Below, in pieces: positions 27,775 to 36,714 of a DNA stretch of 64,000 nucleotides (position 1 is the first letter of the stretch; the number at the start of each line of letters is the position of its first letter). The notes under the pieces were generated by a model. The model was not told the DNA's origin and made no database searches. It worked only from the letters and a program-made list of their open reading frames with translations. A program made the translations under genes and the position numbers. Where the stretch lies: contig NZ_CP113918.1 in assembly GCF_029395495.1 (NCBI RefSeq), positions 434,001 through 498,000 of the forward strand, read 5' to 3'. This DNA comes from Bifidobacterium sp. ESL0769. Its GTDB lineage: Bacteria > Actinomycetota > Actinomycetes > Actinomycetales > Bifidobacteriaceae.

Positions 27775-28758
27775 ATGGCAATGAAACCAAAATTGAGTAT
27801 AGTTCTTCCTACTTATAACGTTGAACAATATATTGCACGTTGTGTAAATTCCATTTTGCGCTTGGAATTTCAGAATTATGAAGTTATTTTCGTAAATGAT
27901 GGTTCGACAGACAAAACTAAAGAAGCTTTTGAAAGTCTACAATTAGATTCCCGCTTTCGGATGATTACTACAAAAAATGCGGGCGCTGGACATGCTAGGA
28001 ATTGTGGATTACGTGTTTGTCGGGGAGAGTATGTCTATTTTATGGATCCTGATGACGAACTTGTCGGCGATCCATTTATCAAAGGTTTACCATTGCTTGA
28101 TCGCAATGAAGCAGACTTGTTGTTCTTTGGCTACATTCAGAAGGATATGGATAGCTGTTCTGAAACCAGTTATGCCTTACCTGAAGAGATGGCCTCACGA
28201 AATCAGAAAGAGTTTCGCGCCGAATTGTTCATACAAGTTTGTGCCAATATCAGTGCGAACGCTGTTTGGAATAAAGTTATCAGGCGAAGCTATCTGTTAA
28301 GCGAAGGAATTGAATTCCCGAATATGCGAGCTGGACAGGATGCGGTTTTTAGTTGGAATATGTATCGAAACATAGGGCGCTGCGTGGCCATCACTGGAAC
28401 GTATTATTGTTATTATTCGCATAGGCCTGGGTCCATTAGATCAAGTTATGTCGCCAATAAGTTTTCGGATGATATCAAAGCTGTTCAATTGGCCCGAGAA
28501 GTTATTGCTCAGTGGCACATGGGTGATCAATATCTGAACCATTATGTGAGTTTTGCTGTCTATGCAATTCGGGAAGAGATTAGAAATCAGATGCGGGCCA
28601 AACACACCGATTCCACAGTTATTTCTCGAAGCAGTCTCTATAAAGCTTTAATAAAAATACCTATGCGCAAACTATCTTGGAAAAACAGAGTAAAAATCTT
28701 TTTGACAAAGTTGAGTGCCCATGGCTTGTATAAGCCTATGGTATTGCTGATGAGATGA
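27775..28758 (+). CDS. Glycosyltransferase family 2 protein
   Basis: About 327 residues with the GT-A family 2 motifs LSIVLPTYNVEQYIARCV, NDGSTDKTKE (41-44) and YFMDPDDEL (DPDD 91-94). ATG 27775 is four bases behind AGAGG and ATG 27781 ten bases behind it; either may be used. An upstream GTG at 27736 has no ribosome site. It differs enough from the GT2 at 23693 to use another donor or acceptor. Confidence 0.88.
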   Translation: MAMKPKLSIVLPTYNVEQYIARCVNSILRLEFQNYEVIFVNDGSTDKTKEAFESLQLDSRFRMITTKNAGAGHARNCGLRVCRGEYVYFMDPDDELVGDPFIKGLPLLDRNEADLLFFGYIQKDMDSCSETSYALPEEMASRNQKEFRAELFIQVCANISANAVWNKVIRRSYLLSEGIEFPNMRAGQDAVFSWNMYRNIGRCVAITGTYYCYYSHRPGSIRSSYVANKFSDDIKAVQLAREVIAQWHMGDQYLNHYVSFAVYAIREEIRNQMRAKHTDSTVISRSSLYKALIKIPMRKLSWKNRVKIFLTKLSAHGLYKPMVLLMR

Positions 28759-28882
28759 CTTATATGGCGTTCGCTTAAAAGACGTTTTGAACGTTTAAAG
28801 AAACCAACAGGATTTGTATTATTGTCTTTTTTCTTAGCCGTTAGCTACAATCAAGCTGAAGCCTAATAAGGAGAAGGTAGAC

Positions 28883-30130
28883 ATGAAGATTGCTGTTGCT
28901 GGAACCGGATATGTGGGTTTATCGGTCGCGGTGTTGCTCGCACAACATAATGAGGTGTTCGCTGTCGATATCATCCCCGAAAAAGTTCAATTACTTAATA
29001 AGAATACTAGTCCGATTGTTGACAAGGAAATTACTAGTTTCCTTGATAAGAATGCTTCAGGTGAAAGGCCTCTGAGCTTTACGGCGACTCTGGATATGGA
29101 AGAGGCTTATGCTGGTGCGGAATTCGTAGTTATTGCAACCCCGACCAACTACGATCCCAAAAAGAACTATTTTGATACGTCAAGTGTCGAAGACGCGATT
29201 CGGGCGGTACGTAAGGTAAACAAAACTGGTTGGATCGTGGTGAAATCAACGGTGCCGGTCGGTTATACAAATGGTGTCAGAAAAGAATTCAACGATGACC
29301 ATATTATCTTTTCCCCGGAATTTTTGCGCGAGAGTACAGCCTTGTATGATAATTTGCATCCCACGCGAATTGTAGTTGGTGCTCCTCAAGATGATACTGA
29401 AGCCGTAGCGGCAGCGAGGAAGTTTGCACACTTGCTTGACGAAGGTGCCGCTCCTGAAGAACATACTCGGACCAATCGGGATGGTTCTACCGGTATCCAA
29501 CAACTGATTGTAGGCTGCACAGAAGCTGAGGCCATCAAACTGTTCGCAAATACTTATCTTGCATTGCGTGTTGCATATTTCAATGAGTTGGATACATATG
29601 CAGAGGTCCGGGGTCTCGATACTTCGGCCATCATTGATGGGGTCGGCATGGATCCTCGTATTGGTTCGCACTACAATGATCCCAGTTTTGGCTATGGCGG
29701 CTATTGCTTGCCAAAAGACAGTAAACAGCTGCTTGCTAACTACAATGAAGTTCCTCAGAACCTCATCGCGGCTATTGTCGAGTCCAATAGAACTCGCAAG
29801 GACTTCATCGCCGAAGAAGCTTTGAGACTTGTTGAAGGCATTGATAATCCGGTTATTGGTGTTTATCGGTTAACTATGAAACGCGGATCTGATAATTTCC
29901 GTCAGTCTTCGATTCAGGGAGTCATGAAACGGATCAAAGCAAAAGGCATCACGGTGCTTGTTTATGAGCCTACGCTTGATGCGCCTGATTTCTTTGGCAG
30001 CGAGGTCACTCATGATCTGGATGACTTCAAAAAGCGGTGCAATCTCATTCTGGCTAATCGTTGGAATACTGAGTTAAGCGATGCCTCGAATAAAGTTTAT
30101 ACGCGTGACCTTCAAAAAGATGTAGCCTAA
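28883..30130 (+). CDS. ugd: UDP-glucose 6-dehydrogenase
   Basis: It oxidises UDP-glucose to UDP-glucuronate with two NAD, feeding acidic sugars to the polymer. The 415 residues have the Rossmann motif [11 protein letters not shown] at 7-17, [19 protein letters not shown], the PEFLRES segment and [11 protein letters not shown] with catalytic Cys275. AAGGAGAAGGTAGAC precedes ATG 28883. UDP-mannuronate or similar dehydrogenases share this fold; the length and motifs favour the UDP-glucose enzyme. Confidence 0.9.
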   Translation: MKIAVAGTGYVGLSVAVLLAQHNEVFAVDIIPEKVQLLNKNTSPIVDKEITSFLDKNASGERPLSFTATLDMEEAYAGAEFVVIATPTNYDPKKNYFDTSSVEDAIRAVRKVNKTGWIVVKSTVPVGYTNGVRKEFNDDHIIFSPEFLRESTALYDNLHPTRIVVGAPQDDTEAVAAARKFAHLLDEGAAPEEHTRTNRDGSTGIQQLIVGCTEAEAIKLFANTYLALRVAYFNELDTYAEVRGLDTSAIIDGVGMDPRIGSHYNDPSFGYGGYCLPKDSKQLLANYNEVPQNLIAAIVESNRTRKDFIAEEALRLVEGIDNPVIGVYRLTMKRGSDNFRQSSIQGVMKRIKAKGITVLVYEPTLDAPDFFGSEVTHDLDDFKKRCNLILANRWNTELSDASNKVYTRDLQKDVA

Positions 30131-30248
30131 TTCCGTCGATTGCTTTAATGGAATACTTGAAGGTATTACGCTGGAAAGGTGCGGAAATCATTTTCACATC
30201 TTCCAAAAATTATAAAATATTTATTTCTTGGAAATGATGTGAGAAAAC

Positions 30249-31928
30249 TTGGAAACAATACAAAAGGGCCCTAGACTTCAGTTTTCTATGTCAAGGTTAA
30301 AGGCCAATTGGTTCTTGCCAATTTCATTAGCGGCTTATTTGTTGCTAAATATGTCTCGGTCAAAGGCATACTTGGCGGGCATTCCAGTGGCAATTGTTAT
30401 TGCCATATTGGTTGCCGGTTATATTCCGGGTTTTAAGCAACTGGTCCATCAGGGTAATGCAATGTTGAAGGTATTTTCATTTCTTTCAGCATTGGGGTAT
30501 TGCTGGTATGGATACCAAAATCTCTATCTGTTGGTGGTTTATAAGGTGTCTTCAACTCAAAGGTTGAAGCACCTTAATCCCCAACTTTTCATCATCCCGG
30601 TCGCGATTTGCGCGCTTATGGCGGTGGCATTCATTTATGTTGTGATTCTTTCGCTGTTTGCTTATTCAGGGGAAAACTTTAAAAAGTTGAAAACTTTCCA
30701 GGGAATGCCAGTATATGAATTGGTGTCTTATGGTGTCGTGTTCCTCTGTTTTAGCGTGTTTTGTATCTGTCTTTTTTTGAGAACAGATGCATTTTACAAT
30801 CCAGGAGGCGGGTATTCATTCCCCAATGTGATATACACCAGTGATTCGGGGATATTGGTTCGTAGCAATGTGTATTTGAATCTGGCCCATCCTGAGAATG
30901 ATATGCGGCAACCGTTGTTTGCAGTGTTCGCCACTCCTTTTTGTGCTTTACCTTATTTCCTGAGTTGTATTTTGGGAAATAAATTGGTTTTTAGAGCGAT
31001 TCTTGAAAATATCGTACAATTGGCGATGTTGATATTTGCTGATTTTCTTCTTGGCAAGACTTTGAATCTTAAGCCTTACAATCGCGTATTTTTTGTATTG
31101 CTTTTATGTGTTACGTATTCCCAGTTATTGTTTAGTGTCACCATGGAGCAATATATCATAGTATATTTCTGGCTTATTATCTGTATATATACATTGTGTA
31201 GCGCTAAATATCTTGATCCTCTTCCTTTGTATGGTGCAGCGGGGACTTTGTTGACCAGTCTGATATTGTTGCCGTTTGCTGTAAAAAAGGAGGGAAAGAA
31301 GACGGAAGTCGTCGTTTGGCTTCGACGAGCATGTGCGATTGGTGCCGGCTTTATCCTTGTCATGCTTTTGTTTGGACGAACCGATATTTTTATTCATCTT
31401 AAATCATCGATATTAAGATTGAGCCGTTTTAGCGGAAAAGCGGTTTCTTGGAAAGTCAAGGCTTTACAGTTCATTTCTTTTGTACGAGATATATTCATTG
31501 CTCCATCCACTGAGGTAGGAGTTAATTATGCTCGCCATTCTGCTTTGCAGCTTGTTAATGTACAAAGTTTGTCATTAATAGGTATCGCTTTACTGCTACT
31601 TACTGTGTTAAGTGCTGTTCTTAACCGTAAAGATAGAATTTGCCAGCTTTCTGCGTTTTGGGTTGTGTTCTCATTCTTCATATTGTTTATTCTTGGTTGG
31701 GGAACACAGGAGAATGGTCTTATTCTTTATAGCCTGTATTTTGGATGGGCTTACGCTATTTTGCTTTTCAAATTGGTGATTCAATTACAAGATGTTATCG
31801 GATTACAATTTATCGTTCCAGCAGTAGCGAGTTGTTGCTTTGCTGTTTTGTTGATATGCAATATTCCAGGGATATCTAGGATGGTTGCTTTCGCAGTTCA
31901 TTATTATCCGTTACTGAGGTTCTACTGA
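30249..31928 (+). CDS. Polytopic membrane protein, GT-C-like candidate
   Basis: 559 residues with about twelve membrane segments and no family I can name with certainty. It has a periplasmic-loop stretch around residues 180-225 with LRTDAFYNPGGGYSF, DSGILVRSN and HPENDMRQPLFAVF. Acidic and aromatic residues in the first large outer loop are typical of lipid-phosphosugar-dependent GT-C enzymes. The start is TTG 30249, with no strong ribosome site. Its stop overlaps the start of the UbiA-family gene by one base, which ties the two functions. A second polymerase-like protein is the main alternative. Confidence 0.55.
   Translation: METIQKGPRLQFSMSRLKANWFLPISLAAYLLLNMSRSKAYLAGIPVAIVIAILVAGYIPGFKQLVHQGNAMLKVFSFLSALGYCWYGYQNLYLLVVYKVSSTQRLKHLNPQLFIIPVAICALMAVAFIYVVILSLFAYSGENFKKLKTFQGMPVYELVSYGVVFLCFSVFCICLFLRTDAFYNPGGGYSFPNVIYTSDSGILVRSNVYLNLAHPENDMRQPLFAVFATPFCALPYFLSCILGNKLVFRAILENIVQLAMLIFADFLLGKTLNLKPYNRVFFVLLLCVTYSQLLFSVTMEQYIIVYFWLIICIYTLCSAKYLDPLPLYGAAGTLLTSLILLPFAVKKEGKKTEVVVWLRRACAIGAGFILVMLLFGRTDIFIHLKSSILRLSRFSGKAVSWKVKALQFISFVRDIFIAPSTEVGVNYARHSALQLVNVQSLSLIGIALLLLTVLSAVLNRKDRICQLSAFWVVFSFFILFILGWGTQENGLILYSLYFGWAYAILLFKLVIQLQDVIGLQFIVPAVASCCFAVLLICNIPGISRMVAFAVHYYPLLRFY
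30543..30575. repeat. 13-bp hairpin inside a coding region
   Basis: AAGGTG pairs with CACCTT and CTTCAAC with GTTGAAG, with one bulged T and a six-base TCAAAG loop, all inside the polytopic-protein gene around codon 100. Such a stem is unusual in AT-rich coding sequence. Confidence 0.4.
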
Positions 31929-32803
31929 TGAAATATTTGAAATTGATGCGCGTGCAGCATTATCTAAAAAATCTGTTGATCTTTGCGGCGCTAGTTTGCA
32001 GCGGAGAGTTCTTTAACACCCGTAAATTCATTGCTGATATTATCGGGTTTGCTTCATTCTGTTTGATTTCTTCTGTTGTTTACATCATCAACGATATTCG
32101 TGATTGTGATAAAGATCGTCGACATCCCACGAAACGAAATCGTCCTATAGCAAATGGGTCGGTCAGCATCCGCAGCGCATGGATATTAGCTATAGTGTTG
32201 TTCTTGCTGTCCATGGTCATGAACGGTTTTGTACTTCATGTTGTTTCCACTGCCGTATTGCTGCTTTACTTGATCCTTAATATTGGATATAGCTTTGGCT
32301 TGAAAAATATTCCGTTACTCGATGTCGCCATACTCGTGGCAGGATTCATTATCCGAGTGGTCTATGGTGCCATGATTTCTGACATCACTATTTCGAATTG
32401 GCTATATTTGGCAGTTATCTCGCTCTCTTTTTATTTTGCATTTGGCAAACGAAGAAATGAACTGCAGCAAAGCCTGCAATCCAATCAAAAACGTGACAGG
32501 GAAACGCGTGCTGTTCTTAAATACTATACGGTAGGATTTTTGGATAAAAGCATGAATATGTGTATGACGTTGGCCATAGCGTTTTACTCATTGTGGAGTA
32601 TCGATGCGGGTACAGCCTCTCGGTATCATGGTAAATATGTAATTTTTACAGTTCCTTTGGTCTTGCTTATTGTGTTGAAATATAGTCTCACTATTGAAAA
32701 GGGATCTGACGGTGATCCTGTTGAAGTATTGCTACACGATAAGGTATTGCTATTGCTTTGCGCCATTTACATGGTCGCTATGGCTGTCATGTTGTATTTA
32801 TGA
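31928..32803 (+). CDS. UbiA-family prenyltransferase, decaprenyl-phosphate phosphoribosyltransferase-like
   Basis: It probably transfers 5-phosphoribose from PRPP to polyprenyl phosphate. The 291 residues hold about eight to nine membrane segments. The N-terminus MRVQHYLKNLLIF and the first Asp-rich motif NDIRDCDKDRRHPTKRNRPI (55-74) match the mycobacterial DPPR synthase class rather than quinone or haem UbiA proteins. It overlaps the upstream gene by one base and the downstream acyltransferase frame by four. No DprE1/DprE2-type epimerase pair is visible here. Confidence 0.82.
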   Translation: MKYLKLMRVQHYLKNLLIFAALVCSGEFFNTRKFIADIIGFASFCLISSVVYIINDIRDCDKDRRHPTKRNRPIANGSVSIRSAWILAIVLFLLSMVMNGFVLHVVSTAVLLLYLILNIGYSFGLKNIPLLDVAILVAGFIIRVVYGAMISDITISNWLYLAVISLSFYFAFGKRRNELQQSLQSNQKRDRETRAVLKYYTVGFLDKSMNMCMTLAIAFYSLWSIDAGTASRYHGKYVIFTVPLVLLIVLKYSLTIEKGSDGDPVEVLLHDKVLLLLCAIYMVAMAVMLYL

Positions 32804-34011
32804 GTTTGCGATCTTCGGTGTCAAAGCTTTGTTATGAAGAGAAGAGATTGAAAGACAGAAATATGGAACAACAAGGTGTGGGGCGAACAAAGCCTCGTCG
32901 TAATTCCAGTTTGGAACTGTTACGTATCTTGGCAATGCTGATGATTATCGGACATCATTTGACGAAGAGAAATCCTACATTTATGCTGTTGCATAATCAG
33001 CCTCCCTCAGTTTCTAAATTTGTTTTCTATGTCTTCATCTACGGCGGGGGATGGATAGGGAACGTTATATTCTTTACTGTTTCTGCTTGGTTTTTGGCAG
33101 GAGATGGAAGGAAAGAGCCTTCCGTAAAAAGTGGTTTTAAACGGGCGTGGTTGCTTGAAAGGGAAGTGCTGTTTTATAGTTTTTCTATTTATGTTGCTCT
33201 GAAAGTTTTGGCAAGATTTACTAAAATTCATTTAGGAATTGGCCTGTTCGTGACTGCCACCCCTATTTTACATGACATATGGTGGTATGCCACCAGCTAT
33301 ATGATTTTTGTTATTTTTGCACCCATTCTTGTCACTGCGCTTCATGGGATAGGACAAAAGAAGCATGCTCTGCTGTGTGTCGTTTCTTTGATACTATGGG
33401 GGGTATTCACTCTCATTCCAAAAGTCAATCTTGATTTTGTAGCGTTGTCGGTGTTTGCCTTTATATACTGGTTTGTACTGGTTTCTTATTATCGCTGGTA
33501 TATGAATGGTTTCTCGGTTAGACAATGTTGGGAACTGATAATTTGCGGTGAATTGATATATATGGCCTGCTGGTTCATAACGAATTTTGTTCCGCGTTTC
33601 CGCGGTTTGCAGGAGTTTATTTTTCTGGATGCCAAGTTGCCATCGCTAATGATTGGATTCGGTCTCTTTGTGTTGTTTGAGCGCGTACATTTCTGCAACG
33701 GGCTTATTAACTGGATCGCTTCAACAATGTTCGGGGTCTATCTTATTCATCAGCATCCGGCAGTCAACGATTTGTTGTGGGTATATCTGTTCCCCTTTAC
33801 TAAAATCTGGAGTTGGCAGCATTCGGTTGTAAAAGCCCTATTGATTATTGTCTGCATTCTCGTCTTTGGAATCGTTGTAGATTCCTTCCGCAGGTTGTTG
33901 TTCACTGTGACAATAGATCGTCATAAGGGACGCTGGTTCGATATCTGTTGGGACAGTCGAATAGCGAATAATATACGTACGAAGATATTGCAATATACGA
34001 ACAATAAATAG
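32800..34011 (+). CDS. Acyltransferase family 3 membrane protein
   Basis: About 403 residues and ten membrane segments. NSSLELLRILAMLMIIGHH is the family-3 first helix with its His pair; FYVFIYGGGWIGNVIFFTVS follows. ATG 32800 overlaps the UbiA stop (ATGA); ATG 32863 gives a more typical short N-terminus but has a weak ribosome site. Its closest relative here is the next gene: both have the GG-x-GD/GN-(V)-x-F-F step and a DLWWY/DIWWY motif. Confidence 0.85.
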   Translation: MSLRSSVSKLCYEEKRLKDRNMEQQGVGRTKPRRNSSLELLRILAMLMIIGHHLTKRNPTFMLLHNQPPSVSKFVFYVFIYGGGWIGNVIFFTVSAWFLAGDGRKEPSVKSGFKRAWLLEREVLFYSFSIYVALKVLARFTKIHLGIGLFVTATPILHDIWWYATSYMIFVIFAPILVTALHGIGQKKHALLCVVSLILWGVFTLIPKVNLDFVALSVFAFIYWFVLVSYYRWYMNGFSVRQCWELIICGELIYMACWFITNFVPRFRGLQEFIFLDAKLPSLMIGFGLFVLFERVHFCNGLINWIASTMFGVYLIHQHPAVNDLLWVYLFPFTKIWSWQHSVVKALLIIVCILVFGIVVDSFRRLLFTVTIDRHKGRWFDICWDSRIANNIRTKILQYTNNK

Positions 34012-34053
34012 GTATTCAGCACACCCTCATTTCATCGAAGAAAGGGAACTGGG

Positions 34054-35268
34054 ATGGTTCTTCACGGCACGTCTCAAACTGCGCCTAACAAGCGTGTAAG
34101 AAACAGCAATATCGAGGTATTGCGGCTGTTGGCCATGTTATTGATTGCCTTTATTCACTTCCCGTACCCGTCTGGGGTACAGGCGTATCCCAACTCGGGT
34201 TCTTTTGCAAACAGTTTTTGCTATATGTTTCTTTTCAAGATGTTGACCTGTTGGGGAGGGGTTGGAGATTGTCTGTTCTTCGGTATTACCGCTTGGTTCT
34301 TATGTGAGGAACAACCGAGTTTCAGAAAATCGTTAACTCGAGCCTGGCAGCTCGAAAAACAGCTCTGGTATTATTCGCTGCTATTTCTGGCGTTAGAAGT
34401 AGCGAAATATGTAAAGCACGGGCAGCCTATGCCAAAAGAGCGCTTGTTGGACGATATCCTTTCAACGTTGTTTCCGGTTTCAAGTGATTTGTGGTGGTAT
34501 CCTGCGGCTTACATTTTATTCCTGCTGCTTTATCCTTTCATTACCGTTGCGTTGCGTAGTCTGGGAAAAAGGCTACATTGCGCACTTTGCATCGTATCCT
34601 TGTTGGTGTGGGGATTGTCTCCTTTTTATCAGGACACCTTGCATAATGGTTATTCGCATGGATTATATGGTAATGTTTTTGTCTTTATTTATCTATACGT
34701 ATTGTTGAGTTGTCTTCGCTGGTATTTCTCCAGTCTTGTACAGTCTAAGAGATTGGCTTTTATTTTTTGTGGTGTAGGTTTTTTGCTTGGTAGTGCATCT
34801 CAATTTGTTCACCTGCTGCTTTCTGTGAAGTTGCAAAATCATTTAATAGGTTGGCGTAGTTGGACCAACAATCCCGTTTGTTTTCCGTCGATGTTGATTG
34901 CTTTAGGCTTATTGATTTTTGCTAATGTTTATCGGCCCCACTATAGCCGTGTTGTAAACAAATTTGCTTCAGGTGCGTTACCTGTGTATTTGGTACTGCT
35001 GCATCCTTTTACATTAGCGCTGTTGACATCTAAGGTAAATATAGTGTTTGCTGCTCTGAAGCTCGGATATGGCTATAGGAGAATCGGCGTGTGTGTAGGC
35101 ATGGCTGTCATGCTGTACATTGCTGTATTGTTATTTGATTTTATCAGACAGTCGCTTTTCTCTCATGTCTTCAATCGGAATCCCAATCGTTTCCTAAATT
35201 GGGTTTTAGAAAAGGTTACGCAATTTTCATGGGTTAAGAGAGTTGAAGAGACTATATCCGAAGCATGA
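34054..35268 (+). CDS. Acyltransferase family 3 membrane protein, paralogue of the preceding gene
   Basis: 404 residues, about ten membrane segments. It begins with RNSNIEVLRLLAMLLIAFIH (catalytic-type His), then GGVGDCLFFGITAWFL and SDLWWYPAAYILF. GAAAGGGAACTGGG precedes ATG 34054. The match in length and motif order with the gene at 32800 points to tandem duplication with divergence, giving two acyl or acceptor specificities. Last AT-rich gene of the island. Confidence 0.85.
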   Translation: MVLHGTSQTAPNKRVRNSNIEVLRLLAMLLIAFIHFPYPSGVQAYPNSGSFANSFCYMFLFKMLTCWGGVGDCLFFGITAWFLCEEQPSFRKSLTRAWQLEKQLWYYSLLFLALEVAKYVKHGQPMPKERLLDDILSTLFPVSSDLWWYPAAYILFLLLYPFITVALRSLGKRLHCALCIVSLLVWGLSPFYQDTLHNGYSHGLYGNVFVFIYLYVLLSCLRWYFSSLVQSKRLAFIFCGVGFLLGSASQFVHLLLSVKLQNHLIGWRSWTNNPVCFPSMLIALGLLIFANVYRPHYSRVVNKFASGALPVYLVLLHPFTLALLTSKVNIVFAALKLGYGYRRIGVCVGMAVMLYIAVLLFDFIRQSLFSHVFNRNPNRFLNWVLEKVTQFSWVKRVEETISEA

Positions 35269-35543
35269 ATCCGTTATATAGGTACAATCCCAACCCTTGC
35301 CATGTTAAAAATAAATATGAGACTTCTAGTGCTGATCTGATAGAGGTTGGATCTTTGGTATGAGGTAGTTTCTAATTGGCTTGAAATGACGATGGTGGGA
35401 TATTGGACAGCTCGTAAAGCAATATCAGAGTCTCAGGCGATTGTTATTTGGGTAGAAACGCAACCTGTGTCGAACTGGTTTTGGTAGCTCTTGTGTGCTA
35501 ATGTTATGTTTTGTTAGGTTACGGCACATTGAAGGAGCACAAA

Positions 35544-36563
35544 ATGACAACTGTGTTGGTTACCGGGGGAGCCGGATATATCGGCACGCACACCGATGTG
35601 GAGCTGCTGAACAAGGGGTACGACGTCATCAGCGTGGACAATTACGTCAATTCCGTGCCGGAAGCGCTCGACCGGGTCAAGACGATCACCGGCAAGGAGG
35701 TCAAGCGTTACGACGGCGATGTGCGGGACGTTGAGCTGATGAACCGCATCTTCGAGGAGAACGACGTCGACTGGGTCATCCACTTTGCCGGTCTCAAAGC
35801 CGTGGGCGAGTCCGTCGCCAAGCCGATTGAATATTACGACAACAACCTCACCGGCACGATGGTGCTGCTGAGGGCGATGCGTGACCACAATGTCAAGAAA
35901 ATCATCTTCTCCTCGTCCGCCACTGTCTACGGCGCTGCCGAGCACCTGCCGCTCACCGAGGAAAGCCCCGTCGGCGGCACCACCAATCCGTACGGCACCT
36001 CCAAGCTTTTCCAGGAGCAGATCTTGCGCGATGTCTACGTGGCCGACGATTCCTGGACCATCGTGCTGCTGCGCTACTTCAACCCCGTCGGCGCCCACGA
36101 GTCCGGTCTGCTGGGCGAAGACCCGAAGGGCATTCCAGCCAACCTCACCCCGTATATCGCCAAGGTGGCGCTGGGTGAGCTCAAGGAAGTTCAGGTCTAC
36201 GGCGACGATTACCCGACTCCCGACGGCACCGGCGTTCGCGACTACATCCACGTGGTCGACCTTGCTAAGGGCCACGTCGCGGTGATCAACAAGATTGAGA
36301 AGCCGGGCGTCTACACCTACAACCTTGGCACCGGCCACGGCTACTCTGTCCTCGAAGTCATCAAGGCCTACGAGAAAGCCGCCGGTCACAAGATTCCGTA
36401 CGTCATCAAGCCCCGTCGCCCCGGCGACATCGCGGCCTGCTATGCGGATTCCTCCAAGGCCGAGCGTGAGCTGGGTTGGAAGGCCGAGCTGGGCATCGAC
36501 GAGATGGCGGCTTCTTCCCTCAACTGGCAGACCAAGAACCCCAAGGGCTTCCGCAAGGACTGA
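35544..36563 (+). CDS. galE: UDP-glucose 4-epimerase
   Basis: It interconverts UDP-glucose and UDP-galactose with bound NAD, linking galactose breakdown with polymer synthesis. 339 residues with GGAGYIGTHTDVEL, SSSATVYG, the catalytic YGTSK (Y-x3-K) and LRYFNPVGAHESG. GAAGGAGCACAAA fixes ATG 35544. Base composition jumps back to GC-rich here, so the gene is part of the core rather than of the island, although it borders it. galT and galK are 20 kb away. Confidence 0.95.
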   Translation: MTTVLVTGGAGYIGTHTDVELLNKGYDVISVDNYVNSVPEALDRVKTITGKEVKRYDGDVRDVELMNRIFEENDVDWVIHFAGLKAVGESVAKPIEYYDNNLTGTMVLLRAMRDHNVKKIIFSSSATVYGAAEHLPLTEESPVGGTTNPYGTSKLFQEQILRDVYVADDSWTIVLLRYFNPVGAHESGLLGEDPKGIPANLTPYIAKVALGELKEVQVYGDDYPTPDGTGVRDYIHVVDLAKGHVAVINKIEKPGVYTYNLGTGHGYSVLEVIKAYEKAAGHKIPYVIKPRRPGDIAACYADSSKAERELGWKAELGIDEMAASSLNWQTKNPKGFRKD

Positions 36564-36580
36564 CGTTTTCTAGCTAAGCC

Positions 36581-36625
36581 AAATGGGCCGTTACTGTGTT
36601 CATACATAGTGACGGCCCATTTCAT
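36581..36625 (+). terminator. Terminator of galE
   Basis: AAATGGGCCGTtACT pairs with AGTgACGGCCCATTT around a loop and is followed by TTCATTTC. It starts 17 bases past the galE stop. Confidence 0.82.
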
Positions 36626-36714
36626 TTCAGTAGTATCCGAATACCAATTGAGGCTCCCGGCGTATAACCGGAAGCCTCAATTCGAAGATTTACGCTACTT
36701 CGCTAATATAAAAC

